Part shown: one piece after another, positions 12,332 through 22,184 of the stretch
Numbering within the stretch: position 1 is the stretch's first letter
Layout: every line of letters starts with the position of its first letter
Assembly (NCBI RefSeq): GCF_001687565.2
Contig: NZ_CP016534.2
Span: forward strand, 562,501 to 626,500
Length of the DNA: 64,000 nucleotides
DNA from: Planococcus antarcticus DSM 14505
GTDB taxonomy: Bacteria; Bacillota; Bacilli; Bacillales_A; Planococcaceae
Direction: 5' to 3'
Made by a program: the position numbers and the translations under genes
The notes under the pieces: model-generated
What the model was told of the DNA's origin: nothing
Databases searched by the model: none
What the model saw: the letters and a program-made list of their open reading frames with translations, nothing else

Positions 12332-13147
12332 CTGTAGGTTTTCCATTTGTTTTTGGAACTCCAAAATTTTATCCATATTGAGCTGAATGAGCATCACATA
12401 ACCATTCAAACAGATATGGGCGATGATGGGTGTGATAATACGCTTGGTTTTTTGGTAAAGGAACGCCAAGATCAACCCGGTGGTGAAATACAGCAGCAAG
12501 TGCGTAAAGTCGAAATGAATCAAAGCGAACACTAAGGCACTGATGGCTGTCGCGAAAAAGAAGTTGGTGGTTTGGTTAAGCGAACCGAACAGCACGCGGC
12601 GGAAAACCAATTCTTCAAGAATCGGGCCAAATAATACGATGGAAACGATAGCGAGCGGAACAGCTTCAGCGATATTCACTAATGAAGCTGTGTTTTCAGA
12701 ACCGGGTTCAATGCCAAGAAGATTCATTTCAATTAAAGCGGCGATCGATTGCCCAATTAATAAGAGCAAGAAGCCGAGAAAGCCCCAGACAATAGACATC
12801 AGTAAAGAAGATTTTGTGCCTTTCCAAATATCAAAAAAGCGTTTGTCTCGGAAAATGACGAGCAGCGTAATGATAAAACCAATGCCCATCGTCAGGAAAA
12901 TCAGCCAGCCTGAAGTGGCGGCAGCGGCTGCATCGCGGTCCATACCCTGCCCCTGAAAGTAACTCAAGGTAGGCGCGATAAACAAAATCGGTGAAAGCTG
13001 TGCGGCAATGAAAATCAATAACACATACAGCGGTGTTTTTTTGCCTTTGAATTTTGGACGATAGCCGGTATCTTTTTTGGCTTTTGGTTTGGACGGACTG
13101 CCATTTTTTAAAAAGTTGTCTATGAAAGTTTTTCGTTTGGTGGGCAT
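12329..13147 (-). CDS. CPBP-family intramembrane metalloprotease (YdiL-like)
   Basis: Membrane protein of 272 residues of the CAAX-protease/bacteriocin-processing family, with an Arg/Lys-rich cytoplasmic N-terminus of about 35 residues and about seven to eight membrane helices. All three family motifs are intact: EELVFR (EExxxR), FALIH (FxxxH) and HICLN (HxxxN). The natural substrate is unknown. ATG 13147 follows AAAGGAATT. Position between tatC and groES matches ydiL of B. subtilis. The gene is convergent with tatC and divergent from groESL. Confidence 0.88.
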   Translation of the reverse strand: MPTKRKTFIDNFLKNGSPSKPKAKKDTGYRPKFKGKKTPLYVLLIFIAAQLSPILFIAPTLSYFQGQGMDRDAAAAATSGWLIFLTMGIGFIITLLVIFRDKRFFDIWKGTKSSLLMSIVWGFLGFLLLLIGQSIAALIEMNLLGIEPGSENTASLVNIAEAVPLAIVSIVLFGPILEELVFRRVLFGSLNQTTNFFFATAISALVFALIHFDFTHLLLYFTTGLILAFLYQKTKRIITPIIAHICLNGYVMLIQLNMDKILEFQKQMENLQ

Positions 13148-13274
13148 GATGTAATTCCTTTCACTTTTAAGCTCCTTCCATTGTAGAGCTTTCCGAGAAT
13201 AACCGCAAAGAAATCAAAATCATGATGGTTCCTGCTTGCAAAAGACAGAAGATTTTATTAAACTTGTTAATGGG

Positions 13275-13301
13275 TTAGCACTCAGAGGTTGAGAGTGCTA
13301 A
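13275..13301 (+). promoter_or_regulatory. CIRCE operator (HrcA binding site)
   Basis: Perfect consensus TTAGCACTC-N9-GAGTGCTAA 38 bases before the groES start. In Bacillales this inverted repeat is bound by HrcA, repressing groESL until heat shock titrates GroEL. Confidence 0.97.
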
Positions 13302-13338
13302 GCGAGAACATGTAGATAATTTGAGGAGGGTGTTTCAA

Positions 13339-15286
<1,948 letters not shown>

Positions 15287-15380
15287 TAACGTCGAAAAGT
15301 GTTGATTTGACGACATTATAAGCGTTTTTATTTTAAAATGTTCATTTTTTTGCTCATGTTTCATTAAATAAGATTATCTG

Positions 15381-15428
15381 AGAGGTCTTTCATTAAGTCT
15401 AATAACTTAATGAAAGACCTCTTTTTTA
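15381..15428 (+). terminator. Terminator of groESL
   Basis: Perfect 17-bp stem AGAGGTCTTTCATTAAG with its complement, 8-base loop, then TTTTTT. Confidence 0.92.
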
Positions 15429-15697
15429 CGTTTATTGTCATGTGTTCATAAATCGGAAAGCGAGAGTTTATGTCGCTATGGCCAGCATTAGGAAATAAAC
15501 ATTTAAAATACGAATATTTTATACTCATTGAGTTGGAGCGATTAAAAAATGTTTTGAATACTCTAGAAGCATAGGATTCAATATTTTTTTATTTTCTAAA
15601 ATCACTATCGCAATCATGAAACTTGACATATAGCTTATTAGTTATAAGTATAGTGTAATAAGAGACTAATCTATTAAAGGTATTGGAGGGTGAAAAA

Positions 15698-17740
15698 ATG
15701 AATGAGTTTATTGAGTTTAGAAATCATGTTTATGATAATGAAAGTAAATATATTTATCCTCTCCAATTTTTAGATGATTACATAAATAAAAGTAAGACTA
15801 TAAATTCCAGAGAACGAGTAGTAATAAAGCAAATTCGAACAATAAAGCAAATAGAGCGGAAAAAGAAACTAGGCGAAAAAGAAATAGATGAATTATACTC
15901 ATTTTTGGGAGAGGATTCATATACAGACCGATTTATAGTTGATACTCTTTTAAAATTATTCAATGATGATATAAAGCAGATAGTAGAGAAAAAAACAAAA
16001 GACTTACTATCACAACAACAGTATGACAGTCAAAAGCTATATCATGTTTTAGATATTTGTATTGAATGTGATATCGATATTTTAAGTGATCATGATATCT
16101 TATTTATGCTTCAGAAATACAAACTAGATTTAGATATAATTTCTATCTTAATGGACTATATGGATAGTTTTAAAAGACAGGGGTTTAAAGATCATATATA
16201 CAAATTATTGACCTTAGATTACCCTGATAATATAAAAATCCAGGTATTAAATTTATTAGGAAATTTGTATTCAATAGAAACCGTTGATCAATCATTTGTG
16301 AAGAAGAATATAATAAATGAGAAAAACAACGTGTTTTATGATAGTTATATCAACTTTCTCAATACAGATTTTAAATTTGAAAAGCAAGGTACTTCAATTT
16401 TGCAGTCAATGTTTTATGGAGATTTTGAAGATAGCGGGAAAGGAAATAATGGAGGGTTAGCAGTATTATTAAAAGGTTTGGGTGAAGAGATATCAAAAGA
16501 CAGTAGTGTGTCTTATGTATTTACTATTACCATAACTCAAGAATTAAATAAGCCGTTTATCAGATTTTATGGAGATAAACATGTATTTATTAGGTTGCCA
16601 ATATATTTAGATCAGTCTGTAGTATCAGACAAGTTTATAAAAAGAGAATTATTTATAAAAAGATATATAGGTAATTTTTTAAGACAGTCAGAAATAAAGC
16701 CAGATGTTTTTCATATACGATTTTTAGATAACGCTTCTAAATCTGTTGCTCATCTATGTAAAGAATTAAATAGAAAACTTGTATTTACACTAACACCAGA
16801 CCCACACAGAAATATGTTTGATGGATCCGGTCATTTAAAAGAACTTGGTTTTAAAGAGCTTATTGAAAAACTAAATAAGATAAAAATAGGTGATGAATTA
16901 ATATACACAAGCGATGGAATAGTTGGTATAGGGAATGCAGATGTAAAAAAAGAACTTGAGATATATTTCCCTCAATTTAAAGATGAAAATATAAATGGAA
17001 GAATAAGAATGATAGGTGAAGGAATACAAATAGATAAATCAATGGATGTAGAGGACACAGATATCTATTCAAATCGCTTTATAGAATTAAGTGAAACAAA
17101 TAAAGATTTTTTTGAAAGACCTGTAATCTTAAATGTAGGGAGACTATCTGTTTTAAAAGGACAGATCGAACTTTTAAAAGCGTGGTCAAACTCCAAGCTT
17201 TCGGAAACTCATAATCTTCTAATAATAGGAGGAGACTTAGAGAGACCAAATAAAGAAGAAGAAATGGTTATTAATTTTTTTAAGGATTACGTACAAAAGC
17301 ATCCTCAATTCAAAGACAGATTCATACATAAAGGTGCCATGTCGAATTTGGATATAAGATTGCTTGAAAGGAATATTATTAAGAGAGACTTTAACTATCC
17401 TCATATATATCTTTGCTCAAGTGTAAAAGAAGAGTTTGGTATAGCTATTTTAGAAGCTATGTCCATAGGATTTCTAACCCTAGGTCCTATAAAAGGTGGA
17501 GTTAAGAGTTATATGAGAAATGGAGAAAATGGATTTTTAATCGACACCAGTAATTGGGAAACGATTGCAAAAGAAACAGAAAAACATATTTATGATACTA
17601 AAATTGATAAAGATGAATTTAAAAAAATTCAAGCTGCAGGACAAAAAACTGTAGATGAAAACTTTTCCATTAAAAAGATTTCAAATGAGTTTGTATCATT
17701 TTATTTATCTTTAAAAGGAGAAGAAAATAATGAAATATAA
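15698..17740 (+). CDS. GT-B glycosyltransferase with helical N-terminal half
   Basis: 680 residues, first gene of an A/T-rich island. Residues 1-240 are almost wholly helical and Lys/Ile/Asp rich, suggesting a repeat-like scaffold; I recognise no domain there. A GT-B fold follows: GNNGGLAVLLKGLG at about 246, reminiscent of the GG motif in sucrose-phosphate-synthase-like enzymes, then a GT4-type C-terminal domain with LNVGRLSVLKGQ (about 477). The retaining EX7E motif EFGIAILEAMS is at about 578. Donor and acceptor are unknown. The start ATG 15698 has GGAGGG 8 bases upstream; TTG 15683 is rejected because it lies before the ribosome-binding site. The stop overlaps the next gene by 11 bases, so the two enzymes are probably translated together. 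Confidence 0.78.
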   Translation: MNEFIEFRNHVYDNESKYIYPLQFLDDYINKSKTINSRERVVIKQIRTIKQIERKKKLGEKEIDELYSFLGEDSYTDRFIVDTLLKLFNDDIKQIVEKKTKDLLSQQQYDSQKLYHVLDICIECDIDILSDHDILFMLQKYKLDLDIISILMDYMDSFKRQGFKDHIYKLLTLDYPDNIKIQVLNLLGNLYSIETVDQSFVKKNIINEKNNVFYDSYINFLNTDFKFEKQGTSILQSMFYGDFEDSGKGNNGGLAVLLKGLGEEISKDSSVSYVFTITITQELNKPFIRFYGDKHVFIRLPIYLDQSVVSDKFIKRELFIKRYIGNFLRQSEIKPDVFHIRFLDNASKSVAHLCKELNRKLVFTLTPDPHRNMFDGSGHLKELGFKELIEKLNKIKIGDELIYTSDGIVGIGNADVKKELEIYFPQFKDENINGRIRMIGEGIQIDKSMDVEDTDIYSNRFIELSETNKDFFERPVILNVGRLSVLKGQIELLKAWSNSKLSETHNLLIIGGDLERPNKEEEMVINFFKDYVQKHPQFKDRFIHKGAMSNLDIRLLERNIIKRDFNYPHIYLCSSVKEEFGIAILEAMSIGFLTLGPIKGGVKSYMRNGENGFLIDTSNWETIAKETEKHIYDTKIDKDEFKKIQAAGQKTVDENFSIKKISNEFVSFYLSLKGEENNEI

Positions 17741-19031
17741 AAAAATATTTTTTATAAGTCCACCTTTTTATTCGCATTTTAACCCTTTGTTAGTGTTAGC
17801 AAAAAGTTTCCAAGAATATGGTGCAGAAGTGACATTTGGTTGCAGTATAGAATTTAAGGAAAAAATCTTGAAAGAAAATTTAAAGTTTTATGAAATAGAT
17901 ATAAGTACAAATAAAAACATTGGGAAAGGTGAAAACACAATACAACCAGATACTGAGAGAATAAGATTAGAAGAATTCTTTGAGTCGACAAAAAAAGGTG
18001 CAGTAGAAACACTTATAACTCAGTCTCACCACAGAAAGGCTGATATGCTTTATAATCCAGAAGAGCTTATAGATAAGATAAAGTTAATAGATGATTCAAT
18101 AGATGTTGATCTTTATGTGGTAGATATATTATCTTACTCTGTTACTCTTAGCTTGTATTTTTTAGGTCTGCCTTTTATCACATTTTGTCCTCCTCATCCC
18201 AATACTATTCCAAAAGAAGGAAAGTATTTTAATGTACCTAAAAGCTGGCCCGAGGCTATAACTATCAAGGAAGAAGATTTGAGGATGTTAAAGCAGGTTT
18301 CGACCCAAACTCAAAGAGAATTTACTGAAGTTTTTAACAATATTATCACTGAAAATAAGTCTATTAAAAAAATTAGTAATGCTTTTAGTTTGGTCTCTGA
18401 AATAGCTGTTATCTACAATTATTTTGATTTTAACAACATTGAAAAAAATGAAGAAAAACCAAAGGAAATATTTATAGGAAATTCATTCAAAGCGGTTACA
18501 TTAGATGAAGAATGGCTAGAAAAAATAGATACAAAAGAAAAGATAATAATGATAAGTTTAGGAACTTTTTTATCTAATAGAAAAGATGTACTTGAAAAAC
18601 TTATCCTATTAGTCAGAGAAATTTACCCTAGTGCTCTATTAATAGTTTCTGCAGGTAGTAATGTTGAGAAATTTAAAAAATATAGCTCGCCAAATACAAT
18701 AATAGAAGATTTCATACCTCAAATAGCTCTTATGCATTATGTAGACACAGTTGTATTTCATGGTGGATGTAACACGTTAACAGAAGCTATGTACTATGGA
18801 AAAGAGATGGTGATATTACCATTTTCTAGTGACCAGTTTAATATAGCATATGATGTTGAAAAGAATAAATTAGGAAGAGTGTTGGATCCAAACAACTTTA
18901 GCAAGGAAGAATTATCGAAGGCATTTAATGATATAGAAGAGATTTCTAAAGATAGTTTACTGTATTGGAGAAACACCTCAAGAGAAAGAGGCGCAGATTA
19001 TGCAGCAAAAAAAATATTGGAGATAGAATAG
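17730..19031 (+). CDS. MGT-family (GT1) glycosyltransferase
   Basis: 433 residues of the UDP-glycosyltransferase / macrolide-glycosyltransferase type (YjiC-like), which add a sugar to small lipophilic acceptors. The N-terminal acceptor domain starts FFISPPFYSHFNPLLVLA. The C-terminal donor domain has ISLGTFLSNR at about residue 272 and the PSPG-like HGGCNTLTEAM...LPFSSDQ at about 342-370. No signal or membrane segment is seen, so it is cytoplasmic. Overlaps the upstream glycosyltransferase by 11 bases, ribosome-binding site AAAGGAG. Codon use is strongly A/T biased compared with the groEL side. The acceptor cannot be told from sequence. Confidence 0.82.
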   Translation: MKYKKIFFISPPFYSHFNPLLVLAKSFQEYGAEVTFGCSIEFKEKILKENLKFYEIDISTNKNIGKGENTIQPDTERIRLEEFFESTKKGAVETLITQSHHRKADMLYNPEELIDKIKLIDDSIDVDLYVVDILSYSVTLSLYFLGLPFITFCPPHPNTIPKEGKYFNVPKSWPEAITIKEEDLRMLKQVSTQTQREFTEVFNNIITENKSIKKISNAFSLVSEIAVIYNYFDFNNIEKNEEKPKEIFIGNSFKAVTLDEEWLEKIDTKEKIIMISLGTFLSNRKDVLEKLILLVREIYPSALLIVSAGSNVEKFKKYSSPNTIIEDFIPQIALMHYVDTVVFHGGCNTLTEAMYYGKEMVILPFSSDQFNIAYDVEKNKLGRVLDPNNFSKEELSKAFNDIEEISKDSLLYWRNTSRERGADYAAKKILEIE

Positions 19032-19061
19032 AATATAAATAGAGTTGAAAAGAGGTGTTTT

Positions 19062-20399
19062 ATGAAAAAAATAGTTGGATATAATAATAAAGTTACGAAC
19101 ACAAATAAATATGATGTAGATGGTATACCCCCATTAAAAGAAGCAATACCTTTGGGATTACAGCATATTTTTGCAATGTTCCTAAGTAATATTGCCGTCC
19201 CTATCATAATCGCAGGTGTGGTTGGCATCACAGGATCTGATTTAACGATATTGGTTCAAAGTGCAATGATCATGGCAGGAGTTGCAACTATTATCCAATG
19301 TTACCCAATATGGAGAGTAGGAGCAGGACTCCCAATAGTTATGGGTACTAGTTTTGGATTTCTACCTACAAATATAGCTATAGCAAGCTCCTATGGTATA
19401 TCAGGATTATTAGGTGCAAGTCTTGTAGGAGGTTTATTTGGCGGGACCTTAGGATTTTTTATAAAGAAATTAAGGAGGTTCTTTCCAAAAATTGTAACAG
19501 GTACAGTAGTTCTTACTATAGGTTTGTCACTTTTACCTACAGGTATTATAGCTATGGCTGGAGGAAGTGGATCTGAAAATTTTGGATCAGCTAAAAACTG
19601 GATGGTGGCTTTACTAGTATTGGTAATTGTAATCTTTCTAAATAGATATGCAAAGGGAATGGCTAAAACATCTTCAATTTTAATAGGAATTGTCGTTGGA
19701 TATATGGTTGCTTTGCCACTAGGTATGGTAGAATTTTCAGCAATAAGAGAAGCTACATGGTTTTCAATTCCAAAACCATTTTATTTTCCCATGGAATTTT
19801 ACTGGGGAGCTATACTACCTATGTTAATTATGTTTATCGTTACATCTGTTGAGACAGTTGGAGATGTTACAGCAATTACTAATGGGGGAGCAGACAGAGA
19901 ACCCACGCCTGATGAGCTTTCTGGCTCAGTAATAGCAAATGGTTTTACATCTTCTCTAGCAGCGGTTTTTAATTCTTTGCCAAATACATCTTTTAGTCAA
20001 AATGTAGGAATGATAGCATTTACAAAAATAATGAGTAGATATGTTGTAGCTCTTGGCGCTGCGTTTTTAATATTGGCTGGTCTTATTCCTAAGTTCGGGG
20101 CTCTTATATCTACAATGCCACAAGCAGTTATTGGAGGTGCCACAGTAATTATTTTTTCTCAAATTACATTAACAGGTATAGACATATTGACATCAGAGCC
20201 TTTAAATGAAAGAGCAAAGATTATCATTGGGTTATCTTTAGTATTTGGACTCGGATTAAGTCAAGTACCCGATGCTATGAACGCATTTCCAGACATTGTT
20301 AAGTTGTTGTTTGGAGAATCTGGAATAACAATAGCCTGTTTTGTTGCTATTGTATTGAACCTAGTCATCCCTAGTGATCCGATAAGAGAAGACGCATAG
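19062..20399 (+). CDS. NCS2-family purine (xanthine/urate-type) permease
   Basis: 445-residue membrane protein of the nucleobase:cation symporter 2 family. It shows about 12-14 hydrophobic segments, the early QHIFAMF motif and the family signature NTSFSQNVGMIAFTK (about residues 309-323). The last resembles xanthine and uric-acid carriers more than uracil carriers. Ribosome-binding site AAGAGGTG before ATG 19062, 30 bases after the MGT gene and in the same A/T-rich composition, so the three genes are likely one operon. Why a nucleobase permease is paired with two glycosyltransferases is unclear. Confidence 0.85.
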   Translation: MKKIVGYNNKVTNTNKYDVDGIPPLKEAIPLGLQHIFAMFLSNIAVPIIIAGVVGITGSDLTILVQSAMIMAGVATIIQCYPIWRVGAGLPIVMGTSFGFLPTNIAIASSYGISGLLGASLVGGLFGGTLGFFIKKLRRFFPKIVTGTVVLTIGLSLLPTGIIAMAGGSGSENFGSAKNWMVALLVLVIVIFLNRYAKGMAKTSSILIGIVVGYMVALPLGMVEFSAIREATWFSIPKPFYFPMEFYWGAILPMLIMFIVTSVETVGDVTAITNGGADREPTPDELSGSVIANGFTSSLAAVFNSLPNTSFSQNVGMIAFTKIMSRYVVALGAAFLILAGLIPKFGALISTMPQAVIGGATVIIFSQITLTGIDILTSEPLNERAKIIIGLSLVFGLGLSQVPDAMNAFPDIVKLLFGESGITIACFVAIVLNLVIPSDPIREDA

Positions 20400-20506
20400 A
20401 CGTATTTTGAGAATATGCTTATCAATCGTACTGTATGTTGTAAAGACTAAAGTTTGCCTGTGCAATAGTTAATTCTGAATTCAATGTTGCACAGGTACTC
20501 TAAAGT

Positions 20507-21286
20507 ACGGCGATCGTCGTAAGGCTAGTGCAATCCTAACAGGTGGCCAAGTGATTACAGATGATCTAGGACTTGATCTGGAGTTTGCTGACCTACCATC
20601 ATTAGAACGCGCTTCGAAGATTGTGGTTACAAAAGACAAGACAATAATTGTTGAAGGAATCGACGATGTAACTTCTATTGAATCGCACGTTGGCCAGATC
20701 CGTTCACAGTTGTAAGAATCAACTTCTGTATTCGACAAAGAGAAACTACAAGAGCGTCTAGCTAAACGATCAGGCGGCGTTGCCGTGATCAAAGTCGGAG
20801 CGGCAACTGAAACGGAGTTGAAAGAACGTAAACTTCGCATTGAAGATGCCTTGAACTCAACTCGTGCAGCTGTAGAAGAAGGAATCGTTGCTGGTGGCGG
20901 TAATACACTAGTTAACGTCTACAAACAAGTAGAAGCATTGCTTGAAGATACCGAAGGCGACGTAGCCACTGGTGTTAACATTGTTCTTCGTGCACTAGAA
21001 GAGCCAGGCTAGTACGTCAAATCGCAACAAACGCGGGCCTTGAAGGATCCATCATCGTTCACCGTCTGAAAACTGAAGAAGTCGGTATCGGCTACAACGC
21101 CGCTAACGGCCAATGGGTCAACATGGTGGACGCAGGTATCGTCGATCCAACCAAAGTTACTCGTTCAGCATTACAAAACGCAGCATCTGTTGCAGCCATG
21201 TTCTTGACTACTGAGGCAGTCGTAGCAGACTTGCCTGGACCAGCAGGACAAGGTGGCGGCATGCCTGATATGGGCGGCATAATGTA
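20507..21286 (+). pseudogene. groEL 3' fragment, mosaic and broken
   Basis: Codes for the second half of GroEL only, from GDRRKA (about residue 280) to the C-terminus, with no start. It lacks several codons after RRKA, has an in-frame TAA at 20713-20715 (IRSQL-stop), lacks the third GGM repeat, and has a 5-base insertion creating TAG near 21010. Its first 260 bases differ clearly from the intact groEL. Two later blocks are nearly identical to it: 20773-20885 versus 14768-14880, about three differences by eye; and 21015-21280 versus 15005-15270, about four. The stretch between the blocks diverges again. This looks like a foreign groEL piece partly overwritten by gene conversion, or a recombination scar from island insertion. 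Confidence 0.9.
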
Positions 21287-21305
21287 ATTCTAGCTAACTA
21301 ATGAA

Positions 21306-21344
21306 GAGAGAAACCTTGTTTTCTAAAGGTTTCTCTCTTTTTTT
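21306..21344 (+). terminator. Terminator after the groEL fragment
   Basis: GAGAGAAACCTT/AAGGTTTCTCTC stem followed by seven T. It differs in sequence from the terminator behind the intact groEL. Confidence 0.88.
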
Positions 21345-21721
21345 GCATGTAAAAGTGACCATGCTCCAGTGTTTCTTGTAGGCACCAAAAAGCGATGCAT
21401 TAGTTTTTTGAAATATCTTTATTTGCCGAATTAAGATACTTGGGTTCATGCGTTCGTATGATTAAATTTCCGGATAAAGGATGTTAACTGACGCTATCTC
21501 TTCAATTAATGCTTTAAGGAGTAAAAAGAGTTGGTAAGTTGTGTTTGTATCATATACAATTACATACTTATTGCAAAAAAAGCTTTCAAGTGCGAAGCTC
21601 TTTCTTTTTATGCGTAAGAAAGGGCAAAAACAATTGGGAATACTGAGTTTTTTGGATAATGTGGCTTACATTAGTTGCTATACAAGTTGAACTAGTGAAT
21701 ATTCATAATTGATATTCCGCA

Positions 21722-21870
21722 AAACAGCTCCGCTTGCCGCGGGCGGGCGCCAAGCCTCCTCAGTCACTTTGCTCCTGCGGGTCTCCACTGTTTTGCTCCA
21801 TATCGAGAGATATCTTAGCGGAGGCGCGGCAAGGGGCTAGGCGAAGCTAGGCCCAAGCGACCGAAACGAT
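21722..21870. repeat. GC-rich intergenic repeat (Bacillales type), copy 1
   Basis: AAACAGCTCCGCTTGCCGCG followed by GGCGGGCGCCAAGCCTCCTC and CTCCTGCGGGTCTCC matches, by memory, a common intergenic repeat of Planococcaceae and Bacillaceae (CCGCGGG...GAGCCTCCTC...TGCGGGGTCTC). GC content is far above its flanks. Degenerate relatives in the opposite orientation occur at 26916 and 29870. Confidence 0.6.
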
Positions 21871-22036
21871 TTTCAATAGGATACTTCTTTCGTTCAACTT
21901 ATGTATAGGTGAATGGTCAAACTTACAAAGCCAACTAGAGTAGGTAGAAATATTGAACAAAGCAGAACAAGTCCAAGTCGTTAGTAGCGAAAAAAGGGAT
22001 GTTGCTCGAAAAAGCTTATGCAGATTACGTTATTGT

Positions 22037-22081
22037 GCGTGTGAAACATCAACAATCGACTGCTGATGATGTTTCACACGC
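22037..22081. promoter_or_regulatory. 15-bp perfect inverted repeat upstream of BCCT gene
   Basis: GCGTGTGAAACATCA (22037-22051) and its exact complement (22067-22081) are separated by 15 bases. No T-run follows, so it is not a typical terminator. It ends about 100 bases before the BCCT transporter start. Role unknown: operator, RNA hairpin or relic. Confidence 0.5.
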
Positions 22082-22184
22082 GAGGCAGTGGTTGAGATTG
22101 ATACCATTATCGAAGTAGAGTGATTTCTTTACTTCTTTCAAAGGGTAAGTATCTATAATAGATGCTTATAAAGGAGGGTATATT

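Larger units (their letters stand above)
21345..22184. other. 840-bp intergenic tract with repeat and palindrome
   Basis: No gene is supported. It holds the GC-rich repeat at 21722-21870 and the inverted repeat at 22037-22081 listed separately. A short frame around 21952-22120 reads like a decayed coding piece (..KAYADYVIVRVKHQQ..) but has no start and no family I recognise. Confidence 0.5.

Noticed and set aside
15600..15665. Promoter of the glycosyltransferase operon from TTGACA near 15623
   Set aside because: A -35 match is present but the -10 candidates (TATAAG at 14, TATAGT at 20 bases) are badly spaced, so it is not listed as a feature.
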